Part shown: positions 43,867-53,189 of the stretch, piece by piece
Layout of the letters: each line of letters opens with the position of its first letter
Position numbering within the stretch: the stretch's first letter is position 1
From: Luteolibacter sp. SL250
GTDB taxonomy: Bacteria > Verrucomicrobiota > Verrucomicrobiia > Verrucomicrobiales > Akkermansiaceae
Direction: 5' to 3'
DNA: 64,000 nt
NCBI RefSeq assembly: GCF_026625605.1
Contig: NZ_CP113054.1
Coordinates: 3,534,001-3,598,000 of the forward strand
Translations under genes and position numbers: made by a program
The notes under the pieces: model-generated
The model's input: only the letters and a program-made list of their open reading frames with translations
Told to the model about the DNA's origin: nothing
The model's database searches: none

Positions 43867-44589
43867 TCAGGGAGCGGTGCCAGCCGCAGCCGGAGCGGCG
43901 CGCGGCGGCTCGACATTCATGCATATGATGCCGATGCCCTCACCCTTGTGCTTGGGGTCGAACAGGAACATCACCCAGCGCTTCGTGCTGAAATGCTCCC
44001 ACAGTGTCTGCTTCACGGGGGTGGGGTTGCGCACCGTTCCGTCGTAGCGGTAGATGATCAGTTCCATCCCCCTGTTTGTGGGGTCCTGGTAACTGCTGTC
44101 GGACATGATCTCGTTCTGTGCAGGCCTGAGCGTGAGCTTTTTCTTGCCCAGGTTCATCTCGATGGGGGTCCTGCAGAAGTTGAAGATCTTGTAGTCCCCT
44201 CCCTTGAGGGCTTTGGCGGACACATCATAGGCCAGCAACCGGATCTTCCCCTGACCGGCGTCAGCGGCGATGAGCAGGATGTTGTCCACCCCCTGGGGCA
44301 GCTCAACGACAGCCAGTGGCGGAGGCGCCTGTTGCCCGGCGGGAGGCGGGGCAAAGGCCTCCTCCGAAGCCCTGATCTCAAATTTCCGCGAACCCGTGTA
44401 GCGGATGGGAGCGCCCAGTCCGGAGCCGTTGGCTCCGAACGGCTGGATCTCCTCTCCATTCCTGAAGAACGCCTTGAATCCGCCGGGCGGTCCACCCAGC
44501 GCATAGGTGATGAGGGTGGTCTGGAACTTCTCCTGGGCGACTGCGGTGCAGGTCAGAAGACCCAGCAGGATCAAGAATTTACGGATCAT
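43867..44589 (-). CDS. Secreted protein paired with the pilin-like giant
   Basis: The 240-residue protein has a signal peptide (MIRKFLILLGLLTCTAVAQE, cleavage after VAQ or AVA). The mature part (TTLITYALGGPPGGFKAFFR, NEIMSDSSYQDPTNRGMELI, RWVMFLFDPKH) is a soluble globular domain and ends in an alanine/proline tail. No family was recognised. The start is 11 bases after the stop of the pilin-like gene, so the two are probably in one operon and the protein may assist its assembly or localisation. Confidence 0.65.
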   Translation of the reverse strand: MIRKFLILLGLLTCTAVAQEKFQTTLITYALGGPPGGFKAFFRNGEEIQPFGANGSGLGAPIRYTGSRKFEIRASEEAFAPPPAGQQAPPPLAVVELPQGVDNILLIAADAGQGKIRLLAYDVSAKALKGGDYKIFNFCRTPIEMNLGKKKLTLRPAQNEIMSDSSYQDPTNRGMELIIYRYDGTVRNPTPVKQTLWEHFSTKRWVMFLFDPKHKGEGIGIICMNVEPPRAAPAAAGTAP

Positions 44590-44600
44590 GGAGGTTTTTA

Positions 44601-47600
44601 TTAGATTTCGTTCGGGTTCAGCCAGCGGAACGAGATCATTTTCATCCTGCGGCCGAATTCAACGTTGATATCGCTGCGGAGGTCATCCTTGGCAAATGGA
44701 TTGGACGGAGTTGGATCGTCGAAGGGAGCCTCAGGGGCGTCCGCAGGGTCCACGTAGTCCGGCATCCGCTGGATGAACGCCTCACACCATACCCGGGCGA
44801 CCACCTTGCCCGTCTTGTCCAGGGCTTCACCGCAAGTACGGATCCGGAAGTAGTCGGAGCGCACCTGCATGACAGGGGCGAGGCACTGGAGGATATCCCC
44901 CTGCATGAGGTAGGCGGCGTGTCCCGCGGTCTGGTTTTCACCGGTGACCACGTTGCTCGCGAAGTTCGATCCCTGCGGGTTGGCGGCGGTCAGACCGACC
45001 GAGCCGTCGATGGATTTGTTGACCGAGCTGTCGATGGCGGCCTGAAGCGCACCCTTGACCTGGTGGTCCCTGTCGGAGGAATACGGGTTGCGGTTGACGA
45101 ACTCCGCCATGCTGCGGAACGGGCCGCGGCTCTTGACTTCCTTGACGATCTCCTCGGCAAGCAGGTCGAGTTCGTCATCAGTGATCTCCCTCCAGCCCTG
45201 CCAGAAGGCGGTCTTGCGCGCTCCCCCGGTGTATCCGCTCGGGTCCACCACGTGGTTGAAGCGGCTGAACCGGATGCCCTTCGGATCCACATACTTCGGA
45301 TCCGCCGGCGCCCCCAGGTCAATCACGGGGATCTCGGAACCGTCCATGGTGGAAAGGATCGCCTTCCAGGCCAGTTTCGAGGTGGAGTTCACGTTGAACG
45401 CGCCTTCGATCATGATCCGGGTGGAAATGGTCTGCGGTGCGTTGTCACCGGCATCGGAAATGATCTTGTCGATGGATTCGTCACCCGGAAGCTCGGTGTA
45501 GACCATCCGCGGGTTCGGCAGCGACTTGGTGCGGAGGAGGAGGGCGTTCCTGTCGAAGGCACGGTCGAAGGAACTTCCACCACCCTTGTAGTCAGGGGCG
45601 AGGGTCGAGAAGAAGACGGTGTCCCACAGCTTGTTGTTCGCCTCATAGGAGATATCAACGACATTGAAGCCCATGTTCCCGAAGTTGGTCTTGACGATGT
45701 TGTTGAGGGGAATGCGGGTGTTGGCGTAGGAGTTGCCGACCACGAATCCCGGCTCAAAGCCATAGCGGGAAAGGTTCGCATGCTGGAACTGGCCGATGGA
45801 GGTCAGGGGTGCCTGGGGCACGTCATAGACCACGACGTTTGGCAGGCCGCCTTCCGTGGAGGTGGAAGCAGGGCCGGTCAGACCGCGCCACCTTTTTCCA
45901 TCCCGTCCGCCTTCGGAATCCGGCATCTGGCCACCCCTCTGGTCAAACTGGGCGACGAGGCCGCGGCTGCCGCCCTGGCCATCCCCCATCGAGGAAGAGC
46001 TGCGTCCACCGAGAAGGTTGGAGGAGAAGTTCCATCCCTGCATGTTGCCCTGCTCGTTCCTGGAACCGTCGAACCGGAAGTTGTTCGTCATCACGCGTGG
46101 ATTCGCGTCGATCCAGCCGCGCAGGCCTTGGGAGCCTTCCGCTTCGGTCGAGTTGCGGGTGTAGAACCTCCAGGTCGCGATGTGCTGGGGAAAGGTCAAC
46201 TGATCCACCGAGAAGCTGGGCATGTCATCCGCGAGCTTGGTCACCGGCTCCGGGATGGCGATCTGGGCCGTGCCATTCTTGCCACCGTTCCAGATATCCG
46301 TGTAACGGTTGAGGTGGGTTTCGATCTTCGGACCAGCCTTCAGGGTATACCAGGTGCTGGCCGCCTTCAGGTCGATGTTCGGGAAGCGCGCCGCCGTCAT
46401 CACGACCACCGCGGGATGGGTATCCTGGAGGGTCATGTACTCCACGGTAAGGCGGGTGCCCGAAGGATATTGCAGGCGCTTGCTGTCATGGATACGGACG
46501 GGATTCGAGCCCGGGTTGTCGATCCGGAGAGGGATGGAGTAGCCACCATCCGCATCCCATTGGTCGCTCAACGTGCTGGATGTCTGGATCGGTGGATTCC
46601 CCGCGACGGAGAACAGCCGGAACTCACCGGGCTGGAAAGTCGCCGAAGGAGTGCGGACGCGGAAGTAGGAACCACCACCATTTCCATCGATCGGGAACAT
46701 GCCGTCACTCTGGACGTGCCAGTACTCACGCAGGCAGATGGTGATCTCCTGCGGGGAGACATTGACCCCATCCGGGTCGATGTAGGGCGTGACGACATCG
46801 GATTTCAGCCTGACGAACGGACCGCTCGCCCATTCCAACTGGTAGATCGAAGCCTGGATGTGGACGTTATATGGATTCCAGAGGCCGACCAGCGGCTTGT
46901 ACATCATGGTCACACCATAGACCGGCGTCCGGGCGGGCGGAGGCATCGAGCCGATGATGTCGGTCTTGAGGGAGAATCCGAGCTGGGACATGGCCATCAC
47001 GGGGCTCAGACCGCTGTTCGTGTGCTGGATGTCTTCCTGGAAACCCTGGCCCTTGTAGAACTCACGGTATGGCAGCCAGTTCGGCTGGCGGAGGTTGGAG
47101 TCAACCCGCGGGTTGAGGCCGATCATCGGGGAGGTGCTGCCCTGCACGGTTTCCCACAGACGCGCATAGTTGTAGAGGATGCCCCAGTTCGGACCGACGA
47201 AGCCGTTCGAGTAGCTGTTGGTGATGGTCGGGCTGAGGGTGAACTTGGTGCGGTCCGGATTCGTCCCGAAATTATACACCACCGTTCCCGAGACGTGGCC
47301 GAGGGTACCGTTGGGAACCAGCGTCGGTTTGCCTCCGAAGAAATCCGAAACGAAATTCTGGTTCTGCTGGGACCTGTCCAGAAGGAGGGAGAGGTCCTTC
47401 TTCATCCCGCCGTCCCGTACGTTCACCGGCAGGCCGAATCCCCCGGTGGTGAGGTCATTGAAGTAGTATTTCGGGATCTCATCGCGATCGAGGTCCCCGG
47501 AGTCCTTCGCGGCCAGGGCAACGGTTCCCATGGAGACCAGCGTCCGGCGGTCCACGGAGTCATTGTAGTCCGAATCGAAGCCCGCCCACATGTTGCGGTG

Positions 47601-48209
47601 CTTGCGGTCGAAAGCCGCGAAACCGGGCTCGCGCGGGGATTGGGAACGCCCCACCCGCTCATAGCCCGTCACCTTCTCCGGGTTTCCGAGGTCGATCCTG
47701 ACCTTGGTGCCCTCATCCCCCACCCAGTAGGCATACCGGCCATCCAGTTGCTTGCCTTGGACGGTCACGTATTCAGCGCGCAGTTCCTTGCGGCCTGGCT
47801 CGCTGGACGGAGGCCTCGCCAGAACCGCCGAGTTCGCGTCATCCAGCGTGTTCTCCGGATCCGGATTCGAACCGCTGACCAACCAGGTCGGTTGGGAGTT
47901 CTTGTTCTCGATCCCTGCTCTCCAAACTCCGGTCCAATAGGGATTGGCTTCGGAACCGATGATTTCGGCAGTACCGGTGACCCGTTGGTCGGGTCCGGCT
48001 TCCTTCTGGAGGTGGCCGATCGCCAGCATCAGGGCCATCCGGGCATTCGCGCGGGCGATCGCCTGGGCGGAGTCCCGGTCAACACTGCGCAGGGTGACGG
48101 TGCTCAGCGACAGCGTGGCGACCACGACGACGACCAAAAGGACCATCATCGAGATCGTCACCACAAGCGCGAAACCATCGCGTCTCTGGAGATTGGAAGT
48201 GGGTTTCAT
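44601..48209 (-). CDS. Verru_Chthon cassette protein A-like giant with prepilin-type N-terminus
   Basis: The 1202-residue product starts with a short basic leader and G-FALVVTISMMVLLVVVVVA, a type IV prepilin-like helix (the peptidase site would be before FALVV). A conserved SVDRDSAQAIARANARMALM segment and LAIGHLQKEAGPDQRVTGTA follow, as in Verru_Chthon cassette protein A (TIGR02600-like). The rest is a large extracellular part of about 1100 residues. In typical cassettes proteins B, C and D (further pilin-like proteins) lie next door; here only one small secreted partner gene follows, so the cassette is reduced. It probably takes part in a pseudopilus or surface structure. The start at ATG 48209 is chosen because the next 33 bases upstream would add a non-leader sequence. 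Confidence 0.82.
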   Translation of the reverse strand: MKPTSNLQRRDGFALVVTISMMVLLVVVVVATLSLSTVTLRSVDRDSAQAIARANARMALMLAIGHLQKEAGPDQRVTGTAEIIGSEANPYWTGVWRAGIENKNSQPTWLVSGSNPDPENTLDDANSAVLARPPSSEPGRKELRAEYVTVQGKQLDGRYAYWVGDEGTKVRIDLGNPEKVTGYERVGRSQSPREPGFAAFDRKHRNMWAGFDSDYNDSVDRRTLVSMGTVALAAKDSGDLDRDEIPKYYFNDLTTGGFGLPVNVRDGGMKKDLSLLLDRSQQNQNFVSDFFGGKPTLVPNGTLGHVSGTVVYNFGTNPDRTKFTLSPTITNSYSNGFVGPNWGILYNYARLWETVQGSTSPMIGLNPRVDSNLRQPNWLPYREFYKGQGFQEDIQHTNSGLSPVMAMSQLGFSLKTDIIGSMPPPARTPVYGVTMMYKPLVGLWNPYNVHIQASIYQLEWASGPFVRLKSDVVTPYIDPDGVNVSPQEITICLREYWHVQSDGMFPIDGNGGGSYFRVRTPSATFQPGEFRLFSVAGNPPIQTSSTLSDQWDADGGYSIPLRIDNPGSNPVRIHDSKRLQYPSGTRLTVEYMTLQDTHPAVVVMTAARFPNIDLKAASTWYTLKAGPKIETHLNRYTDIWNGGKNGTAQIAIPEPVTKLADDMPSFSVDQLTFPQHIATWRFYTRNSTEAEGSQGLRGWIDANPRVMTNNFRFDGSRNEQGNMQGWNFSSNLLGGRSSSSMGDGQGGSRGLVAQFDQRGGQMPDSEGGRDGKRWRGLTGPASTSTEGGLPNVVVYDVPQAPLTSIGQFQHANLSRYGFEPGFVVGNSYANTRIPLNNIVKTNFGNMGFNVVDISYEANNKLWDTVFFSTLAPDYKGGGSSFDRAFDRNALLLRTKSLPNPRMVYTELPGDESIDKIISDAGDNAPQTISTRIMIEGAFNVNSTSKLAWKAILSTMDGSEIPVIDLGAPADPKYVDPKGIRFSRFNHVVDPSGYTGGARKTAFWQGWREITDDELDLLAEEIVKEVKSRGPFRSMAEFVNRNPYSSDRDHQVKGALQAAIDSSVNKSIDGSVGLTAANPQGSNFASNVVTGENQTAGHAAYLMQGDILQCLAPVMQVRSDYFRIRTCGEALDKTGKVVARVWCEAFIQRMPDYVDPADAPEAPFDDPTPSNPFAKDDLRSDINVEFGRRMKMISFRWLNPNEI

Positions 48210-48254
48210 AGGGGTTTTTCGGGTTCGGTGGAAGACCAGTAGCACAACCTACAT

Positions 48255-48300
48255 GGTATTTACAATATAAAAGTGCGGGTCAGCCAAGAAATTCCAGGGA
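48255..48300 (-). promoter_or_regulatory. Possible promoter of the pilin-like operon
   Basis: In the 320-base gap 48210-48529, the minus strand holds TTGGCT (-35-like) and TGTAAA (-10-like) 17 bases apart, next to an AT-rich TTTTATATTG stretch. A separate inverted repeat GATTTTT/AAAAATC (48478-48496) lies upstream of the plus-strand dehydrogenase start. Nothing else was seen in the gap. Confidence 0.35.
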
Positions 48301-48529
48301 GGGAGATCCCCCTTCCTCGTCCACATGATGACACACGATGGGCTGCGCATGATGATGTTGGACCAGGTGATGGAAGATCCGCGTCCGGCGGGTTGTATCC
48401 AACCGATCACCGGTGGACAGGTTTCGAAATTTAGTTGCTTCGCCCGCCACGGCAATTTCCAAATGAAAATCCTCGCTGATTTTTAACGGAAAAATCACCT
48501 GTTCAGCCTTGCGCTCCCTTCCCATATCC

Positions 48530-51500
48530 ATGTGCCGCTTCCTCCGCCCCGCCACCGCGCTCGTTCTCCTTCCGCTGCTGACAGCCCTTCCCTGCCCGGC
48601 AGCCCCCTCCATTTACAACAGCGAGCCGGGTGACCCGAGCCCGATCCCCGCTGATGAGGCACTGCGCCAGCTCAAGCTGCCGGAAGGCTTCAACGCCACC
48701 TTGTTCGCCGCGGAGCCGGAGATCCAGAACCCCATCGCGGCGGCGTGGGATCACCGGGGACGTCTCTGGGTGGCGGAAAACTATACCTACGCGGAGCGGC
48801 AGAAGCGCTTTGACCTGGAGCTGGACGACCGGCTCATCGTCTTCGAGGACCGGGACAACGACGGGCGGGCGGATTCGCGGAAAATCTTCACGGACAAGGT
48901 GAAACTGCTCACCAGCGTGGAAACCGGCATGGGCGGCGTGTGGCTGATGTGCCCGCCGCAGCTCCTTTTCATCCCGGACGCGGATGGGGATGCCGTGCCG
49001 GACGGCCCGCCGCAAGTGGTGCTGGATGGCTTCGACGTGGCGAAGGACAACTACCACAACCTCGCCAACGGCCTGCGCTGGGGACCGGACGGCTGGCTCT
49101 ACGGCCGCTGCGGCCACTCCTGCCCGGCCAAGCCCGGAATCCCCGGCACGCCGGAGAAAGAGCGCCCATCCATGAAGGGCGGCATCTGGAGATACCACCC
49201 CGTGCGGAAAACCGTGGAGGTGCTGACCACCGGCGCGGTCAACTCCTGGGGCCACGACTGGGACCGGCACGGCGAGGGATTTTTCATCAACACCGTCATC
49301 GGCCACCTCTGGCACATCATCCCCGGGGCGGACTTCAAGGAAAGCGGCACCTCGGTCAGCCCGCATCCGGACTATTATGAGCGGATGGACATGATCGCGG
49401 ACCACTACCACTTCGACACGAACGGAAAGTGGCAGGACTCCCGCGACGGCGCGGCGAATGACTTCGGCGGTGGGCACGCCCACATCGGGGCCATGATCTA
49501 CCAAGGTGAGGGCTGGCCGGAGAAATACCGCGACCGGCTCTTCACCCTCAACATGCACGGCCGCCGGGCGAATGTGGAGCGGCTGGAACGCACCGGCTCC
49601 GGCTATGTCGGGAAGCATGATCCGGATGTGTTTTTCTGGGAAGATCCATGGTTCCGTGGCATCGAGATCACCCAGGGTCCGGACGGCTCCGCCTTCGTCC
49701 TCGACTGGAGCGACACCGGGGAATGCCATGACCACACCGGCGTCCACCGCACCAGCGGCCGCATCTACAAGATCCGCCACGGCCAGCCGGCGGCACCGGA
49801 TCTTTCCGACCTTGGGAAAATCACACCTGACGGAGCGGAGCGCCTGATTCGGAATCCGAACGTCTGGTATGAGCGGCAGCTCCGAGTCCGGTTGATGACC
49901 CAGCCCCCTGCCCCGGAGGTCAGGGACCGGATCCTGAAATTGGCCACGGGTCCGGAAAACAGCACCATCACCCGCCTGCGCGCGTTGTGGACCTCCCATG
50001 CCATCGGTGCGTTGAAAGAGGACACCATGCTGGGACTGCTCGGCGAAAAGGATGAGCACCTCAGGGTGTGGGGCATCCGCTTCCTCACGGACGCTGTTCC
50101 AATCGACTACATGGGCGTGCCACGGCTTCCGGACACCCCTCAAGCACTACTCTCTGGCACCTTCGGAAAATTCAAGGAACTCGCCCGCACGGACTCCTCC
50201 GGGCTGGTGAAGCTGACGCTGGCCTCTGCCCTGCAACGCCTCGGAAAGGAACAGCGGTCGGAACTGGCGGTACTGCTAGCGGCGGATGCCACCTACGCGG
50301 ATGACCCGCAGATGCCGTTCATGATCTGGTATGGCATCCTGCCCCTCGCCGGAGGATTCGATCCCGGTGTGCTCGATAAGATCGCCGCAGTGACTTCCTC
50401 TCCCAAGCTCGCCAGATGGACCGGACGCTTCCTTGCGAATCCCGCACCGGATCCGTTCAGGCCCGCACAACTCCAGAACCTGCTGGCGGCCCCCATCCCG
50501 GAAAAAATGCGCCCAGCCCTCGTCGCAGGCATTTCGGATGCGCTCAATGGCATCAGCAAGGCGGAGGGACCGCCAAACTGGAGCGAGTTCGCCGCCACCG
50601 TCACTGACCCCGCATCCCAGCCCGCCATCCAACGCATCAGCCTGCTCTACGGTGACCGCCAGGTCGCGGAATCCCTGCAGGCGACGGTCCGCAATGAGGA
50701 TGCACCGATGGGAGAACGGCAGGCCGCGCTCGACATCCTGATCGATGCGAAGATCCCGGGGCTGCGCGAGCTTTGCGAATCCGTGCTGGGAACCCCGAAG
50801 CTCAACGGCAACGCCATCCGTGGGCTGGCGCTGTCCGGGGATCCGGAAGTCGCTAGGTTGCTGGCCGCGAACTTCGGGAAATTCGAGCCCGTCTCGCAAG
50901 GACACCTGATCGATGCCATGACGGGCAGGCCGGACTGGGCGACCGTCCTGCTGGACGAGATTTCCGCCGGGCGGATCCCGAAGACCGCGCTCCCCGCCTT
51001 TTCCGCACGACGGATCGTTGCGCTGAAGAACAATGCGCTCACCAAACGGCTCAATGAGGTGTGGGGCAGCCTTGGCAGTTCCGCGGCGGACAAGACCAAG
51101 GAGATCGCCGCGCTGAAGAAGAAACTCACCCCGCAGACACTCGCCGCGGCGGACCTGAAAAACGGCCGCCAGCTCTACGCCGGCATCTGCGGAGCGTGCC
51201 ACACGCTCTATGGGGAAGGCGGGAAGATCGGCCCGGACCTGACCGGCTCCGGGCGTACGAACCTGGACTACCTTCTGGAAAACATCGTCGATCCCAGCGC
51301 GGTGGTGAGCGCGGACCACCGCATCACCACCGTGACGCTCAATGACGGAAGGGTCATCAGCGGCACCCTCGGTGCGAAGACCGACCGCACCCTCACCGTC
51401 AAATCCCCCGCCGGGGACACCACCGTCGAGATTTCCAACATCACCAAACAGGAAAGCACCACCACCTCCCTGATGCCGGAAGGGCTGCTCACCGCCTTCC

Positions 51501-51559
51501 AGCCGGACCAGGTGCGGGACCTCATCGCCTATCTGATGCACCCGATGCAGGTGGAGTGA
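48530..51559 (+). CDS. PVC-type membrane-bound dehydrogenase with C-terminal cytochrome c
   Basis: The 1009-residue exported protein has a signal peptide (ALPCPAA region) and the N-terminal PVC-type beta-propeller dehydrogenase domain (GFNATLFAAEPEIQNPIAAA, WVAENYTYAERQ, GLRWGPDGWLYGR, ITQGPDGSAFVLDWSDTGEC). A middle HEAT-like helical region follows. The C-terminal haem domain has the CxxCH motif CGACH near residue 886, with GPDLTGSGR and a methionine near the end. Such proteins are thought to oxidise sugar-derived substrates in the periplasm, passing electrons to the haem. The start at ATG 48530 is chosen because it begins the signal peptide. No partner oxidoreductase is beside it. Confidence 0.88.
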   Translation: MCRFLRPATALVLLPLLTALPCPAAPSIYNSEPGDPSPIPADEALRQLKLPEGFNATLFAAEPEIQNPIAAAWDHRGRLWVAENYTYAERQKRFDLELDDRLIVFEDRDNDGRADSRKIFTDKVKLLTSVETGMGGVWLMCPPQLLFIPDADGDAVPDGPPQVVLDGFDVAKDNYHNLANGLRWGPDGWLYGRCGHSCPAKPGIPGTPEKERPSMKGGIWRYHPVRKTVEVLTTGAVNSWGHDWDRHGEGFFINTVIGHLWHIIPGADFKESGTSVSPHPDYYERMDMIADHYHFDTNGKWQDSRDGAANDFGGGHAHIGAMIYQGEGWPEKYRDRLFTLNMHGRRANVERLERTGSGYVGKHDPDVFFWEDPWFRGIEITQGPDGSAFVLDWSDTGECHDHTGVHRTSGRIYKIRHGQPAAPDLSDLGKITPDGAERLIRNPNVWYERQLRVRLMTQPPAPEVRDRILKLATGPENSTITRLRALWTSHAIGALKEDTMLGLLGEKDEHLRVWGIRFLTDAVPIDYMGVPRLPDTPQALLSGTFGKFKELARTDSSGLVKLTLASALQRLGKEQRSELAVLLAADATYADDPQMPFMIWYGILPLAGGFDPGVLDKIAAVTSSPKLARWTGRFLANPAPDPFRPAQLQNLLAAPIPEKMRPALVAGISDALNGISKAEGPPNWSEFAATVTDPASQPAIQRISLLYGDRQVAESLQATVRNEDAPMGERQAALDILIDAKIPGLRELCESVLGTPKLNGNAIRGLALSGDPEVARLLAANFGKFEPVSQGHLIDAMTGRPDWATVLLDEISAGRIPKTALPAFSARRIVALKNNALTKRLNEVWGSLGSSAADKTKEIAALKKKLTPQTLAAADLKNGRQLYAGICGACHTLYGEGGKIGPDLTGSGRTNLDYLLENIVDPSAVVSADHRITTVTLNDGRVISGTLGAKTDRTLTVKSPAGDTTVEISNITKQESTTTSLMPEGLLTAFQPDQVRDLIAYLMHPMQVE

Positions 51560-51568
51560 ATGACTGGA

Positions 51569-51740
51569 GGCCAGGGACGCCATTCCATGGCGTCAGGCGG
51601 GGAGTATCCACGATCATCCCATGACTCCGATCTGACATGGAGCCGGTCCTGCGTTTCCATGGCGTTCGCTTTTCGATTACCACTATCGGAAGGTTCTGCC
51701 AGCCTTCCCCCACCGGACGCCATGGAATGGCATCCCTGCC
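51569..51740. repeat. Inverted hairpin pair in the gap after the dehydrogenase
   Basis: The left arm holds the palindrome GACGCCAT-TCC-ATGGCGTC (51576-51594) and the right arm its reverse-oriented partner (around 51716-51734) with a G-T wobble. The two arms are about 33 bases long and inverted. They lack the GTAG head of the other repeats, so this is a separate repeat family. The element fills most of the 51560-51838 gap. Confidence 0.6.
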
Positions 51741-51838
51741 AGCACGCCGGACTTCCAGGAAGTCCCTGCCCCGCCCGGATATTTTCACGGAAATCCCATC
51801 GTATTTTCACGGGCCGCCGCTATGGTGCCACCAACCGC

Positions 51839-53182
51839 ATGGACACACCTTCCAAGGACAGCAACCGCCAATGGTGGCAGGGACAGGCGAAACGGACCGC
51901 CCGCCGCATCAATCTGGCGTGGTGGCTGGAAACCCTGGCCACCCCTCTGATCGTCGGCGGACTGGCCGGTGCCGCCGGCCTGCTGGTCATCCGCAACCGT
52001 GAGATCGAGCTTCCCCCGGCGATGCTGGCCGGGGTGATCGGCGGTGCGGTCCTGCTGATCGGCCTGATCTGCTGGGTGGTCGCGGCACGGCGGTTCGAAA
52101 AGCCGGAGCGGTCGCTGGTGCGCATCGAGGCGACCATGGAGATGAAGAACGCGCTTTCAGCGGCAACGGCGGGAGTCGCCCCGTGGCCCGCCCCGGTGCC
52201 GGAGGTGGACCCGGGCGTGCGCTGGCACTGGCCGCGGCTGGTCGTTCCGCCACTGGCCGCGCTGGCGCTGCTCGCCGCCGGGCTTTTCATTCCCGTTTCC
52301 TCCGCGAAGACCCCCACCACCCCTCCGGAACAACCACAGGCGTGGAAGCAGCTCGACTCCTCCCTGGAGCACCTGTCGAAGGAGGAACTGGTGGATGAGA
52401 AATACCTGGAGGAAACCCGGAAGAAACTGGAGGAGCTGAAAGCCCAGAAGGAGGAGCAATGGTTCAGCCACTCTTCCCTGGAGGCGACGGACTCCCTGAA
52501 GAAGGAACACCGTTCCGAAATGGACCGGGTGGAGCAGGAACTGGAACGGGCGGAGAAAGCCCTGGAGTCCCTGGAAAAGAACGGTGGCGCCAACCAGGCG
52601 GAGAAGGAACGCCAGCTCAACGAATTCCAGCAGGCCATGCAGGGCCTCCAGAACGGCGCCATGAAGCCGAACCCCGAGTTGCTGGAACAACTGAAGCAAA
52701 TGGACCCGAACAAGCTCGGCCAGCTCAGCAAGGAGCAGATGCAGCAGCTCCGGGAGAACCTGAAAAAGAATGCCAACGGCATGAAAAAGGGCCAGGGCGA
52801 CGGCCAGGGGGATGACTGGTCGGACGAGTTGCTCGCCGACGAGAATGGTGATGGCGAGGGCAAGGGACCCGGTGACAAGCCCGGCAACGGACGCGGCAAA
52901 GGTGGCGTGAACCGCGGCCCCGGCCATGATCCGGGCGTTCTCGGAAATGAGAAGGACGGTCTGGAAACCGGTGATCTCACCGCCGTGGAGTCCAGGGACC
53001 TGTCGAATGCCCTGCCCGGTGACCTCCTCCAGTTGCAGGACGGCGAGCATGACGTGGACAAGAGCGGCTCGAGGATCACCCAAGGGGGCAACACCGACGC
53101 CACGGGAGCCGGTGGTGACCGGGTCTGGAAAGACAGCCTGGATCCCGGCGAGCAGAAGACGCTGAAGAAGTTCTTCGAGTGA
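51839..53182 (+). CDS. Membrane protein with a long charged coiled-coil domain
   Basis: The start at ATG 51839 gives 447 residues. Three transmembrane helices are near the N-terminus (LIVGGLAGAAGLLVI, MLAGVIGGAVLLIGLICWVV, PLAALALLAAGLFIPVS). A long coiled coil follows (LEETRKKLEELKAQKEEQWF, EMDRVEQELERAEKALESLE), then a Q/N-rich and glycine-rich stretch (GQGDGQGDDWSD, GKGPGDKPGNGRGKGG). It resembles membrane proteins found beside MoxR-type ATPase/DUF58 clusters in PVC bacteria, but no such cluster is here. It probably faces the periplasm; the function is unknown. Confidence 0.7.
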   Translation: MDTPSKDSNRQWWQGQAKRTARRINLAWWLETLATPLIVGGLAGAAGLLVIRNREIELPPAMLAGVIGGAVLLIGLICWVVAARRFEKPERSLVRIEATMEMKNALSAATAGVAPWPAPVPEVDPGVRWHWPRLVVPPLAALALLAAGLFIPVSSAKTPTTPPEQPQAWKQLDSSLEHLSKEELVDEKYLEETRKKLEELKAQKEEQWFSHSSLEATDSLKKEHRSEMDRVEQELERAEKALESLEKNGGANQAEKERQLNEFQQAMQGLQNGAMKPNPELLEQLKQMDPNKLGQLSKEQMQQLRENLKKNANGMKKGQGDGQGDDWSDELLADENGDGEGKGPGDKPGNGRGKGGVNRGPGHDPGVLGNEKDGLETGDLTAVESRDLSNALPGDLLQLQDGEHDVDKSGSRITQGGNTDATGAGGDRVWKDSLDPGEQKTLKKFFE

Positions 53183-53189
53183 GGGCAGC

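Noticed and set aside
44919-48242. 1107-codon open frame on the plus strand opposite the pilin-like giant
   Set aside because: It is an antisense shadow of high GC content; no signal peptide or motif was found.
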